Source: Channa striata (lineage: Eukaryota > Chordata > Actinopteri > Anabantiformes > Channidae). Taken from it: 64,000 nucleotides of DNA. Both the position numbers and the translations under genes were made by a program. Shown here one piece after another: positions 35,828 to 48,676 of the stretch. The stretch spans positions 19,524,001-19,588,000 of the forward strand of contig CM065185.1 of assembly GCA_033026295.1 (NCBI GenBank), in the 5' to 3' direction. A model generated the notes under the pieces. That model was not told where the DNA came from, did no database searches, and was given only the letters and a program-made list of their open reading frames with translations. The stretch's first letter is position 1, and each line of letters opens with the position of its first letter.

Positions 35828-35840
35828 GTTGCCCGGCAAC
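35828..35840 (-). promoter_or_regulatory. X-box (RFX-type) palindrome upstream of copy B
   Basis: The 13-mer gttgcccggcaac keeps both 6-bp arms of the copy A palindrome with a different central base. It is 55 bp upstream of the copy B ATG. RFX factors typically bind such sites in promoters of ciliary and some immune genes. Confidence 0.6.
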
Positions 35841-36450
35841 GGTTTGGCGCTTTGATTTGAAAAGGCTTGTTCTGGACTGCTGCTGTTGGTTCTGCAGCTT
35901 CCTCCTGACGATCAGTGATAACATAATCTAAGATTGAGTCGAACCTTCACGATGACTTCATGTCTTGTTGTGTCCTTTGTGGTGGAGGTCGGCCTCATTG
36001 ACACAAATTTCCGGCCGACAATTATTTCACTCTGTGTTAGTTTCCATAAGGATTGTGCTGTAGTCTGCCATGCATTCATGCCACCAGGTTTCCCATTAGC
36101 TTTACAGAAAGCATAAACTGGAATAAGAATTGTATTTCTAATTGTAATAATATAATTTAATTAACACAACAAAACCAAAAACATCTCCTTAAGGCTGAAA
36201 AACTCCTTCAGATGACATCACTTGGAGGAACTTTCAGTTCAGATTGTGCCATGTTGTAACTCACGCTATGGAGTTTGTATTATTGGTCAACATGCTTTTC
36301 TAGAGCTCCTCCATTTGACATAAAAAACTAAAACCATGTAATCACACCTTAAAAAGATCAAGTAGCAATACTACACTGTATTATTCTACTATACTGCTGT
36401 GGTACGTAGGTTTCATCTAAGAATGAGCTATATTTATCTAGTGCTCAATT

Positions 36451-38751
36451 CAGTTTACAGCGTAGACTATTCTTTACATTCTACGGCATAAACAGGAAAC
36501 ATATTTTACATGAAACAATGCGGTTTGCAGGCAGCAAAGATTCCAAGATCAGAAAAAGCTCAGTGGTCAATTTCACTAGGTTTATTAATAGGACGCTTTG
36601 ACGACGTAAAGATTTACCTTCACGACCATGCTAATACCTGCCTAAACATTGTCGCTGCTTGCTTCATTTGTCGCACTGTACATGATAGACTCAAAAACAA
36701 TGAGTACAAAAGTAAGACGTGAAAATTGTTGGTGTGTAAAGTTAACCCCTAAAAAATTAAGTTTGAATTCTTTTGGATTTACAGTTTATTTAACAAGTGT
36801 TAAGTCATTAAAACAAATTAGGAAAATGACTCGACAATCATTTTATAGCTTATGCTGAGTATTTTCATAGAATGAATTGAGTTCCACAATATCCTGAGCT
36901 TCATTTTGCTGTAAAGTTGTCACACTTTTTTTGGGGCTCAAACTGTAAATAATTAATTAAATAAATATTTTGTGAGCTCTTTTCCTTATAATAAGTAAAG
37001 TGCACTTTATCTCGTCCACGATGGCTTCTTTGCGGACCTTCCTTTTTATGGTGATGCTGCAGAGCCGTGGTTGGCTGTGATTCAGTGCTGGGCCTTTCCA
37101 GCTTTCTTGTTGGCGTTGGCCTGCTTCCAGGTCTGCTGCGCCGATGGGGGCTCCAGAGTTTGTCTTCTTTGATCTGAGTTTTTCTGCAATACCTTAGATG
37201 AGGGCCTGTCAGATTAGCGTCATGGGAAGCACAATTAAGCCAAGTGAATGAGTCTGAGTGATGGTCTGCATGCATGTTAACCGGAGCCGCCCACATCAGA
37301 GGCTTTCGTGCGTCCTTTTCGTTATGCGTGGCGCGCTCTAACCTTGTTTAATGCAGGGCTCGGCCCCCAGTCTGAATTTGGGCACAGTGAGATTCGCTCT
37401 GAACTATTTTTGCCACAGGAATTTGGCCACAGAGAAACTCTTAACACACAAACAGTGTTTTACACGCCCCTTCGCTGTCACACACTGCACTTGATATAGA
37501 AGCTGATATAGATATAGATATCGTCACACACGTAAACCTGCATGGACACACACATTGTTCATTTAATAACTTTTTCCAATCTGAACGTAGCACATCTGTA
37601 ATGACAAGTCTGAAGAGTAAAATCCTCATCGCTTGTTTCTGGTTCAAATCCTCCATTTTAATATTTCAGTGCAGATATGAGACGAACTGTATGTGATGTG
37701 TTTTATACAAACACAAATGCGCACACACAGTATTCATTTACACAGGTTTGATGTTTTGGCACGTATTTATGCAGCAATATCCTGCTCGAGTATTGTTTGG
37801 CAGTAATGTGAGTCTTTCAACATTGTTAATATTTGGTATCTGTTGGTATTGAGTCCGGTTTAAGATCTTTTCTATCCAAATCCAGGAGCGCCTCATTCAA
37901 CAACGCAGCATTGTCCCAATGACGTCTCCTTTGATTCGTTCTTTCTCTCGGCGTGTGTCTCCAGGTTTCTGTTACACACACGCATGGTAGGAGAAAGATG
38001 ATTAGAAACCTGGTTGCACATATACATGGCAAAGAAATCTGCCTGTTGAATCCAGGTTCCCCTAATCCTCTACCCCCATTTCAGGAACCAGCGTTTTCGG
38101 TTAGATGACACCTAATAAATCCGCTTTCCTTCATCGTAAGCCGGCTACGTCAGTCCGGGGTGAACCACGGCATCTGTGGGGATAGTCCGACAGTCGGTGT
38201 GCGTCGCTGTCAGGACCCAACGCATAGAAAACGGCTCACGGACACTTGTGCTGCCTGTGTTTGATGAGAGAGTTTTGTATTTAACTTGCCCTGGATTTGC
38301 AAACATGAGCTGGAGAGTCATTTGATTTTCCTTCTTTCTAAATTGTCTCTGTTAGCTTCGCTGTTGCCTATTGCTTGTTGAACTTTGTTAAATGCAGATT
38401 ACACACACTCGCAGTAATAAACACACACAAACACATTGTGTGTCAATCCCATGTGAGCTGTGTTTTTGTGTGAATACTCAGTTGAGTGCTCAACGTTTTC
38501 TTCCTTGACTCTTTATTTCTACTAGTGATAATATAGTGCAACCTTGTCCTGCTGCTTGTGTTGTCATGTCATACATTTATGTTATTATTATAATTAGAAT
38601 AATTGCATTCAATCATACAGTGGCTTTAGTGTAGGTGGGATTCCCCTCAGGCCCTGATGATTGTCAGTGTTCAGCTTGATAAAATGTATGTCGGGCTGTT
38701 TTTGTCTGTTGGTGGGTTTTAATCTTTTTGTCTGCTCCTCCTCTTCTGCAG
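36451..38751 (+). other. 3' part of pard3 intron 1
   Basis: Intronic sequence with no recognised gene. A short gatata run (37503-37522) is the only simple repeat. The pyrimidine-rich tract before exon 2 begins at about 38690. Confidence 0.5.
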
Positions 38752-38853
38752 GATGCTGGCTACTGGCTGCAGGTCCACCGGCTGGAGCACGGCGATGGAG
38801 GCATCCTGGACCTGGACGATGTGCTCTGTGACGTTGCCGACGACAAAGACCGG
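38752..38853 (+). CDS. pard3: pard3 coding exon 2 (residues 41-74)
   Basis: Thirty-four codons follow the acceptor tcttctgcag and end with donor GTGAGA at 38854. Both junctions are phase 0, matching exon 1. The residues begin DAGYWLQVHRLEHGDGGILD and end DVADDKDR. This is the second part of the Par-3 N-terminal CR1/PB1-like domain, with the highly conserved HRLEHGDGGILDLDD core that forms the acidic side of the front-to-back oligomer contact. In vertebrate PARD3 the next exon starts with LVAVF-like residues and leads to the three PDZ domains and the aPKC-binding region. None of these is in the window. Confidence 0.95.
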
Positions 38854-39264
38854 GTGAGAGACCGTTACGAGCTTTGGCTTTATTCAGCAACCCATTCATA
38901 TATTGTTTCTGTTGTTGTGTTTGCACGTACGTACTGAACTGGGGATGGAGGAAGTGCTTCCTGACTTGTCAGATAGGGGACTTCCTTGTGCAGCAGGCCC
39001 CTGTTTACCACCTCTATGATCTCTGAATTCCGTCATATATATGGTACCGTAAGCACAAAAAAAGCTGCTGTGAGTCTGTGTGATGGGCAAAGGACATGGG
39101 AAACACTGATGGAATATTCCATTTCTTGAGGTTTTGTTCTGAGGCTGGAGGACTCTCTGCTATTGCTTCCTCTTGTTTTGGTGAATTGTTGCCGTTGCCA
39201 AACTTTCAAATGTGGAGCTAAGTGAACAGCAACTTTGTCCAGGACAATCCTGGATCGCCTGAAG

Positions 39265-39425
39265 GGTGCCGTGGCTCAGGTGATAAGGGGGATGTGGACC
39301 ATAGGGTCAGTGGTTCAACTCCCGGTTCCTCCTGGGTGTGTGTCAAAGTGTCCTTAGGCAAGACAGGGGTGAATGAGAAACACTGTGTGACACTTTGGAT
39401 AAAAGTGATACACAAGGAGAACATT
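39265..39425 (+). mobile_element. tRNA-derived SINE (AFC-like), partial
   Basis: A box-A-like segment (gtggctcaggtgataag, from about 39271) and a box-B segment (ggttcaactcccgg, from about 39311) mimic an RNA polymerase III promoter. They are followed by ctcctgggtgtgtgtcaaag, tgtcctta.ggcaagac, gtgaatgagaaacactgtgtg and actttggataaaagtga. That series is the usual order of a common acanthomorph SINE. The middle is shortened relative to the family. Confidence 0.75.
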
Positions 39426-42323
39426 GTGAGTTTAGGCAGCATTTCTGCGTTGGGAGATGAATACTGCAGATGGTCGATGATCGTACGTGAAATTAAAGAC
39501 GAGACGTTTGCCGAGACGATACATTTTAGCTTGAGGCAACAGGTTGGAGAGAAATGGAGAATTGATTTTTTTTTTTTTAGTGAGTTTCTTTGTCACAGAA
39601 AGTGGAAGACATTCATGTTCCATAGAGCAAATGGAGCTTTAAACACCCCCAGAGTTTGAGGAATCGGTTTGTCAGGGCAAAATGAAAGACATTTCCAACC
39701 ATTCCTGTCGTCATTAACACAAGTTATTACTGTTATTCTTCTCTCATAGTGTATTGAGTGTCTTTTGTTTCATAAAACAGGACATTTTAAACTCTGGGGA
39801 CGTCTCTGAGGCCCTAACAGTAGTAGTTAAAGAGGAATGATTGCTCTCATCATGCCTGTTCCCTTATGTTAATCTGAAGCCATAACAACCTGGGAACCCG
39901 CAACACCGGGCCGATATTCCTGCCATCTCCAAACGACACTTTGCTGTTGTGCTCATGGTAATTATGCAGTACGTGTAAAGTGCAGTTAATATAATCGGAT
40001 TGTATTGGCATAATTTCACATCTGGACTGATGTGGTATAACATGGCACTAGAGCCGAGAAATGACGTATTTTCTGATGCGATCCACATGACTTTCTGTGC
40101 CCTAATATAAGCGAAACTTGGATTTCCCCCTTATGTTCATAGACCTTCGGGTGTGTGTGAGCTGTATTATCACCTCTGTTTCTTCTCTCCTTCATCCCTG
40201 CAGGCGTTTTCCACCACAGAGAATGTGTACATTTCATAAATGACAACCGTTCAGCCTCACTGACATAAACCTGTACTGCTCCCACTGCTCTGCCACTCGC
40301 GGCTCACGTTTTTAGACTCAGAACCGCCTTGTTTGTGTCTGCAGAGCGCAGCCGTGTTACCGGGGTTCAATCATCAGTGTGTGAAGGGAATCCAGCGTCT
40401 TTGTGTCAGTGTCGCAGATAAATGTCTGTGCCTGTGCGACCTGACCTCTGACCTCATGACCATCCTGGGCGACGTGTCTGTGTTTAGTTATGCTAAACTC
40501 AGCAGCTGCTGAAGGATAATTAGGTTAAGTCCAGACTTTTGTGGCAGTGGGACCTGTAGCGTCAATTAGATTAATGTGATGGATGAAAGACAAATTGAAA
40601 AGTGGATTTGACATTCATGGAATTACTTATTTGAGTCTTTGATGGCTTGAAACACTTTTGCACGACTCCACCAAAGCTGAGGGACTGCTTTATGCTCTCC
40701 ACACAAATCCACGAGAATGTTTGTTTGAAATTGAGGATCTCTGTTTTAGATGTCTGTATTTTTCTAGATGGTGAAGACACTCGATTTAAGCATGTGTGAG
40801 CGACTCCATGGGTCCCACTAAACATGACTGGTGGTCTCTTGGCAGCTGTGACCCATCTCTGCCATTCCACTGGAGCTTTTTAAGGGCTGGAAGGAATGGC
40901 CCCGCACATCGCACAAGGACACTTTTTATTAGCTCACACTGGATCAAAACATAAGCCGAATGTAATGCTCGTCTTGGTGATACGCCGCACAAAAACACTG
41001 CGGTGTGTGCGTGTGTCTGTTTTCTTACAGATATGTATCAACTATTCCAAGGAAAGTGGCAGCTTGCCTCGGACGTAGAATGTTTTTCCAGATGCCATCT
41101 TTCCATCCGTTCATCATCCCTTCTTGTTTTTTTTCCCACCTCTCAAGTGAGCACTCCTCTATGAACTTATTATCACACCTCACTAGTAGGAATTCATTTT
41201 CTGGCAGCCTCATCTATAAAACCAGGCTGACATTGTGACTTCAAACAATCGTGTACAATGTGTTGGCTCATGTCATGCATTTTAATAAGCCAGAACCTCT
41301 GCCTTCTCTGCTAATGATGCTGGTACCAACTGTGACAAGTCAACGTTACGTTTATTCAACCAAATGGCTGCAGGCTGTTTAATGACAATCGACAGTGAGC
41401 CTGCCTATATCAAATATGACAGACTAGCACTCGACTTATATTAAAACAAGCTCACTCCTGTTTATAGAGGACTTTTTGGCAGCTGTCAAAAATTGAACGG
41501 TGCAAAACAGCCGACTGAAATTCCTCATGTGCCAGAAATCCAAGGGGCCGTCCATGATCGTGCAGGTGATTCATTGGGCCCCAGGACCCTGCTCACGCTG
41601 CACGTCGACTGAAATGTGGACCGTGTTGTTTATCATTTCCTGGTAAGTCGGCTGCACATCTACTGCTCTGTACTTGACTCTAAATTTGCATGTGGTATTT
41701 ATGTTACTGCAGGTAACCATAGCAACAGCTACGATGTGTTACTAGTTAGCCACTTGTTGGTTAATTGATCACAGGTAGTCCGTTAACCCAACGGTACACT
41801 CAGGCGTACACAGCTGCTGTATGCCCAACTCAGCCATCAGGCTGGGCTTTCTTTCTTTTAGCTCCTCTGTAGCCGGAGGAGAACAGTTTTCACCTGCTAA
41901 TAAATGTGCACAAAATACATATGAGGCTGAATTTTCAAGAACCTCATAACTGTAGCCTACAACAGTAAAGAGAGAAACAAACTACAGAACGAACCCAAAA
42001 CACAAGGAAGAGTTCCGGAAAAGTCTGCAATCCCAACAAGCCCATTTACGGAACGTTTGGTGTACCATCTTGTGTGTCTTACGTTGCACAGCTGCAGGTA
42101 GAATAAACGACTTCACATCTGCTCTATTCACCCCTTTAAACGTTTGACCCATGTGCTGCTGCTCTCCTGCAGATATAAACACACACGTTCAGGCTCAGTT
42201 ACACACATAGCAAACACACACTTACCCCAGGTGTCCGGTGACAATCTCGTCCCTACACACTCTTTTACAGCAATTTCATGACCCTGAATGACGGCACCTT
42301 GTCTGTGCCAGCTCCACATTCCT

Positions 42324-42361
42324 CTGTGTGTGTGTCTGTGTCTGTGTGTGTGTGTGTGTGT
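42324..42361. repeat. Imperfect (GT)n microsatellite
   Basis: GT units interrupted by tct triplets. Confidence 0.9.
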
Positions 42362-42846
42362 CTCAGGGTGTGCCACACAGCTGCTACTCCAGCAGTGACG
42401 GGCTTGTCACCGGTTAGCGGATGATGTATATTACCTTATCGTAGTAATGGTGTTGTGTTTTTCACGCTTTTAACACATGCTTTTATTTTTTCCTCGTTAT
42501 GTAAATGAGTATTTCTGGTTTTCACCATCTGTTTTTCGGACGCTTGCTCGTAAATTGAATCTACCGGTACTTTGTTGCTGGGGGGAAACAGGAGAACTCT
42601 CGCTCTGCACTCTGCGTTTCTCGCTTGAGTTTGTCCTGTTGTGAGTGTGTGTTTGCTCTCGATTCAGACGATATCTTTGTCGGAGCTGAATATAGCGAGG
42701 CGTCTTGCTGTGTGGGAGACGAGCCGACAGACAGGAGGGGCCGTGAGGTTAAATAAACCCAATGGAGTTTCTTAAAACGACTCCTTCAGGCTTCTGTCAC
42801 AGAATATCAACAGACAAGCAGACTAGCGGTCACATATTTTTGTGTG

Positions 42847-42866
42847 GTGTGTGTGTGTGTGTGTGT
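42847..42866. repeat. (GT)n microsatellite
   Basis: About 10 GT units. Confidence 0.9.
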
Positions 42867-43059
42867 TGCTCTGTGGACCGGAGGGATTTGATCCCTGGTT
42901 TGCAATACGAAGTCAGCGCCAGCTTCTGAACAGCACAACAGTATTTACTGAAAAAGTGATTTGCTCTGAGGCTCTCTTTGCTCCTAATTCAAACGAACAA
43001 GTGCTGTTGTACCTTTAAAGATGATTTGGCTTAAAACCCTTGATTTGTGATAAAGCTCA

Positions 43060-43325
43060 CAGCTAGAGTTATCTCAGGGGACTCTGATCCATCTCTTAGT
43101 CATGCTGTTACACACGGACTCCTGGGGACCCCCTCGACGCACTGAGCACTATTAATCCTTTAAAAGGAGTTTTTCCTCCCCACTGTTGCCTAGCGCTCGG
43201 TGATGAGGGAATGCTGAAATTCTTCTCTAATGTGACCTCACGGTGGAAATGCCTTGATGATTAATGTTGGGCTTTGGCACTATATAAATAAATGAATCTG
43301 AAATTGATTTGTATTAAATTAGCAC
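43060..43325 (+). mobile_element. 3' tail of a Rex1-type non-LTR retrotransposon
   Basis: The order of motifs matches the Rex1/Babar-like 3' UTR common in teleost genomes: acacggactcctgggg, gcactgagca, tttaaaaggagtttttcctcc, ccactgttgcctagcgctcg, aatgccttgatga, ttgggctttggcactatataaa and a degenerate aatgaatctgaaattga end. It is 5'-truncated, as is typical of LINE insertions, and has no coding region. Confidence 0.8.
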
Positions 43326-46300
43326 ATCCTAGGAACAAAACCTCCCCAGGACCTTTGTGACTTAGGTTTTTTTTAATCAATATAAAACTAATAGAGGCAA
43401 AATTCCACGTTCTTTGTGTGGTCATCATGAAAATATCCACGTTCAAGTAGTGCCGCATCATTTCTTAGAACTTTCACTCTGAAGGATTGCACTGGACTGG
43501 AGTCATCTCCCAGCATGCACTAGGTGTACAGACGAGGTCCAACACCACCTTCTTTTCTTCCCGAACAGACAGCGTGGAGCCTGTCTTAGCGGACACCTGC
43601 TAAACCACTGAAGTGTTAATCTTTTGTCAAAATAAGTATCATGGATTGTGCATTATGAGACCAGCTCCTGTGTGGGGCTCCTAGAACTACGTGGTTGAGA
43701 TGGATGGAATTTCTCATAACTGACGTTCATACAGTAGTTTTGGATTGAAAAACAAACAGGTACTCAGCCAAAGGTTTGTTTATATAGGGCCAATTCACAA
43801 CATGGTCCTATGACCTATAACCTCAAAAACATAACTTCAAAACCTAATAAATTGCTAATGTTCTTTATACAACTGCTCCTGTAAAGAGAGAAAGCATCAC
43901 TTCCTGCGAGTTCTGCAGGATATAACATTATTTACCTGTCTTTCTTTTTTTGTCTTTCGCCATGACACGTGGGGAGTCTTTCTTTCACCAAACCACGCCC
44001 AGCCTACTCCACCTCCTCCAGCTCTGAGATCTTCCTGAGCGAGCGTTAGTGATGACCTCATTTATTCCAGGCTAGCCCTCCTTCTCCCCCCGCTCCTCAT
44101 CCCTTTTCTTCTTTCCTTTCTCCAGCCTCCTAATGAGAACAAGATGACGACTTAATGCCAGACTCAGCTGGGGTGACACATAAACTTCTCTGTGAGCGTA
44201 GACAGAGGCAGGGAGTGAGGCTGACAGTCGGTAGAAATACTGCGCCGGCATGTTTGTTTGTGTATTCACACCCTCATGAAAAATCGCTTTGGCTGCACCT
44301 CAGCCGTTTGTAATATTGCAACATTAAGATATGAAATGTTGATAGTAGTGATACCATCCAGAACAATGGTAAGAGTGATTGTTGTAGCGCTAGTCTTAAC
44401 AGGAAACAGGCAGGCAGTGTATGTGCCTGTGTGTTCAGAGAGAAATAAATGGGATGGAAAGCGCCAGGATCGGTGTTCTCTGTCAAGATTGTGATGCAAT
44501 GTGATTGATCACACACACTATTTTGCACATCACCACCCCAAAGCATTGTAAATCAAAATATTAAGCATGCGTTTGGCATGGTACGACAATAGTTTTTTAC
44601 TATTTAGCAACAAGCCCTCATCTCTCGCTTTTTCTGGAGGGCACTTGGCAAAGCAGGCTTCAAATATCTGTATTGCAAAACATAATAATAAATAGAATAA
44701 ATGAGCTACTTGATACACATTAATTACACAGCACAAAACGGACTCGCTGTCAACAAGGACGTTTCTATTTTGGCCCAAACAAGTCCTCCTCCTCTTCATC
44801 TTTGTATAAATAACTTAATTGTTTGAAATTCATTTCTAAAATGGCCATAAGTACAAACATGGAGGAAAATGTTTAGAAGCTGTTTGAACTGTTGTTTCCG
44901 CTGCCTCGTCTGCTCGTGCTCGTATAGTCCAGCTCTTGTGCTCTGCAAAACAGTGGCCACCACTCACCCTGCTGATGAACGCAGCGTCTTATGGGAGCTA
45001 CCAATGAGGCTAAAGGTGGCACATGGGTAAAAAGAAAATGGTTGGCGACAGTCCGTGCCCCTTGTCGCTGTTTGTTGCTATGGTTGCAGGAAGCATGTTG
45101 TGCACATTCAGAACACATGGAATTCGGTAAGGACCGGTGCTTGAACGTTTGTGAGCCCTTAAACACATAAACTGGTGTGGCTTCCCTTGGCAGTGACTGA
45201 CGGAGGCCAAAGTTTCCTTCCTTGTGGCCTCCCCGACTGTTCCACATCTTGCTCTCGGCGTGATCTCGGGGGGGTTATAGTGATGTGAAATGGGATCCAT
45301 TTGTACGGCGTCTGCCTGACATTCTTCTGTAACACTTTCCAGCCTGATGAACATCAGCAACTCTTCATATCATTCTTCAGAAATCTGCTTTCTTTGAGCC
45401 ATGACACACTCCTACAAAAATGTGTTCACAAGATCAGACTTTGATAGTGAAGATCCATGTTTCTCATCTGTACATAAGGCAGGACCTCCCAGACTCACCC
45501 GAGTCTCGTCCTATTATCTGAACCCCCCCCGAATCCCTATTCAGATGAAGTGACGCTTGTGAAGTGTGTACGATCGAATTGTTTAAAGTAAAGAACCAAG
45601 TAAACGGGACCGGTTTACGTATAATAATGTATCATGTTTTATAATATATTTTTATATAGGGCACAAACTTTCAGTCAGTCAATAGATGGATACATAAGTT
45701 GTATTACATTAAAATTCACACATGCTCATTTGCTGGAGCGCAGCACACCAAGAGCAGACGTCAGCGTTGGGTCGGGAGGATCAGGACTTTCAGATCAGAA
45801 GTACAAAACCTCAATCTTACAGCATTTGTGCGACTGTACGCTTGCTGCCATTGACTTGAAAATTACCGGGTAGTAAACTAACTTAACACTGAATTGCTGT
45901 TTTTCTTTTTTCAGGAACAAGTCTAAAAATTCCTTTCACAAATCATGTTTTAGGATTGTGTAGGAAACGATTCCACATGTACATCCAGTGCAGCCTTGAT
46001 TACACTCACACAGGCAGTTTTACCATTTCCCCCCGACACAAACCCTGAGTCTGGTTTGGTCGAGTTTACCACATCTACACGGACCCAATGCACATGTAAA
46101 GTGCATTGCTTATAGGTAAAAACACATCTCCTTCTGTGGTAACGTCCCCCTGTGCTGCAGTCAGGCCTCAGGGACCAGAGAACCCACAACACCTCTGAGC
46201 TCGACAACACCCTACATGGACAATGTGACAGGAACATCGGGTTTGTGTGGCCACTTAGTTAGAAAAGAGCAAGTTTGAGGGAATAAGAATCTTCTGTGGA

Positions 46301-48444
46301 GACATCTTCTGTGAAAAAAAAAAAAATCATTTATAAATCTCACATTCATCGCAGGCAAAAGAGCTGAAGACCTTAGTCCAGTTGGCGCGACTTGATAACC
46401 AAACTGTCACAGACTCCTCATTTTAGCCCAGGTTTGTTCTGGGGCCCCGCACCAAAATCAGCCCTTTAACCAGGCTCGTTTCCCAGTGACCTCAGACGTG
46501 ACGCCTACATGCAGCCGGGTCCCAAATAACACGCTCGCTTTGCTTAGACGAGATGGTCGCCTGTGCCACCGTGGTCCAGGAGCGCACTGGATTTGTACTT
46601 GCTGAGGGGATTTTATGGTGTGACAAGAGACAAAGACAGAGTTTAAACAGTTAACGCGAGTATCAGATTTACTGCAGCTTGCAACAGATGTACCATGTGG
46701 TGCTAATGAGATTAGGGCTCCCCCTCCTCTCCTCATCTATCTGTTCTCTCCTCCCATCCATCACTCCCTCCTTTCCTCCTCCCTCCTTGATGCATCCGCA
46801 GTTTTCCTGACTTACTATTTACTTTACTAAACGTGTTTTACCTGGACGCTTTTGTCTTGTCTGATCCATGTTGGTGCTGACTGAGTATTATTTTAAACGT
46901 TGAGTTCATCAGTAAGGGCTTGACCTGCCTGGTCCTTTCCCTGTGGTGCTGAAACTCTTGTCCTCTTTAAAGCAGCAGACCTCCTCTGCCCTCTTGTGGC
47001 AGCGGTGCGTCAGTGCGCTGTGCTGCCAGTTCTTGGATGGACGTCTGAGCCGGAGTGACAGGAGCTAAAAAAAATTGTTTTTTTTTTTTTTTCGGTCTGA
47101 TTGAAGGGGCGGGATTCTTCGTTAGCTTTAATCAAAGAGTCTAATATGACAGTTTGACACAGTCGTCACAGTAACGAACGTGGCTGAAACATTTTAAAGA
47201 TTCATTTGAGTAAAAATCCTGCTTCACTTGTTGTTCTGGGCAGTGGAGGAGGGCATGAGCAGTCGGCTCGTTGTCCCGCATGCACGGGATAGTCTCCGAA
47301 CCAGCTTCTGAAACCACATGCTGCAGGCTGTTTGACCCACGTTATTTAGATGCTTGTGGTCTGATGCTGAGGGTTAGACCGATGACCGCTGGTGGTTGTA
47401 CATGTGCAGAAGATCAGCTGTCGTTTCTGAAAACTCACTGCGGCGGCGGCACTGCATTAGACCCTGACTTAGAGGAAACGGCCAAACAGAGTCTGAACCT
47501 CATCTACTGTTACAGTTCACTTCTGCCTTTTTTTTTTCCTGTTGTAGTGCAGAGAACTTAACTGTTCCTGTCGTTTGAATCAGAACACGCAGAACCGTAA
47601 AATCCTTATCGAGTGCACTGCTGGTCTGCGGCAGTGGCACAAAAGGGATTTTAGTGATTTCGTTTCAACTACTTTGTGATGAGCGATAGTTCAATGAGAT
47701 TTTTTTCCCCTTTTCTGTCTCTGCCTGTTTGTCCAGTCCTGAATTACTGAAAAAGATAAATGTGGCCATTTTTTAAATGAATCATTATTTTATTAATCTT
47801 CACACAGACACTTCGACCAACAATGAAAAGACTAGTTTTTAATAATTTGTGGCACAGATTTATAAAGTAAACAGTGGTTTGACATTGACAGGCATTAAGT
47901 GTGAGTACAGGCAGTTTTTTGTTGGTTGTAGTGTCTGTGGAGAGATGTGTAGGATTAATTTAATAAATGAGTGACGGTATCGAGGCGTGGGCCCGGCTAC
48001 AGAAGCTTTTATTTTCCAAGCTTAGCCCAGCAGATTCTATCCTCGGTGTCCTGTACGGCTAAATCTGTGGAAGCGGCCGACCGCAGACGCCGTCGACTCC
48101 AGCGACTTAGTCAGTCCAGGAAAATTTAGAGCGAGGACCCCTGATTTCTGAAAAGTGAAACCAACCCTGTCGTCTGAATAACCTGGTGGTTTACATGTTT
48201 ATTCAGAGTTAATGTCAGGATGCTTTTAAAGAAGAAGTCGTTTGTCTTCACTTATACAAACATGTTTCCTGCTAAAGGAGGATGAATTTATCCGCACAGT
48301 CACACAGAGTTCATCCAAACACTTTCCGTTCACTTCCTAAGAAATAAACACAGATTCCTGTGTGTTTGGAGTAATAAAATATAATACGCCTGACCCAGGG
48401 ACGTTGAAATGCCTATTTGTCTTATTCATTCATGCCTTTTCTCG

Positions 48445-48558
<114 letters not shown>

Positions 48559-48640
48559 TCCCACCACAGTGACTCAGCCAACCCAGCTGTGGTCTGTGAG
48601 AACAGCCTGCACAGGCAGGAAGTGGTCTTTGTCTATTTGT

Positions 48641-48641
<1 letters not shown>

Positions 48642-48674
<33 letters not shown>
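48642..48674. repeat. (CA)n microsatellite
   Basis: About 16 CA units, close to the 55-unit tract. Confidence 0.95.

Positions 48675-48676
<2 letters not shown>

Larger units (their letters stand above)
34547..36450. repeat. Tandem duplication, unit B
   Basis: Head-to-tail copy of unit A, beginning ggcgtatttggatctgctgt. Similarity to unit A can be followed through nested gene B and its upstream region to about 36050, then again at 36116-36150 and about 36330-36390. Unit B lacks the LTR-like block and appears shorter than unit A overall. The right boundary is uncertain. Confidence 0.75.
5906..38751 (+). other. pard3: pard3 intron 1 (about 32.8 kb)
   Basis: The intron runs from the GTAAGT donor at 5906 to the pyrimidine-rich acceptor ctcctcctcttctgcag ending at 38751. 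It is phase 0. It contains scattered transposon relics and, on the opposite strand, the tandemly duplicated two-exon gene pair described separately. A long first intron is typical of vertebrate PARD3. Confidence 0.9.
39426..43059 (+). other. Intron 2 stretch without recognised genes
   Basis: Ordinary intronic sequence with imperfect GT tracts at 42324-42361 and 42847-42866. No gene-like frame. Confidence 0.5.
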
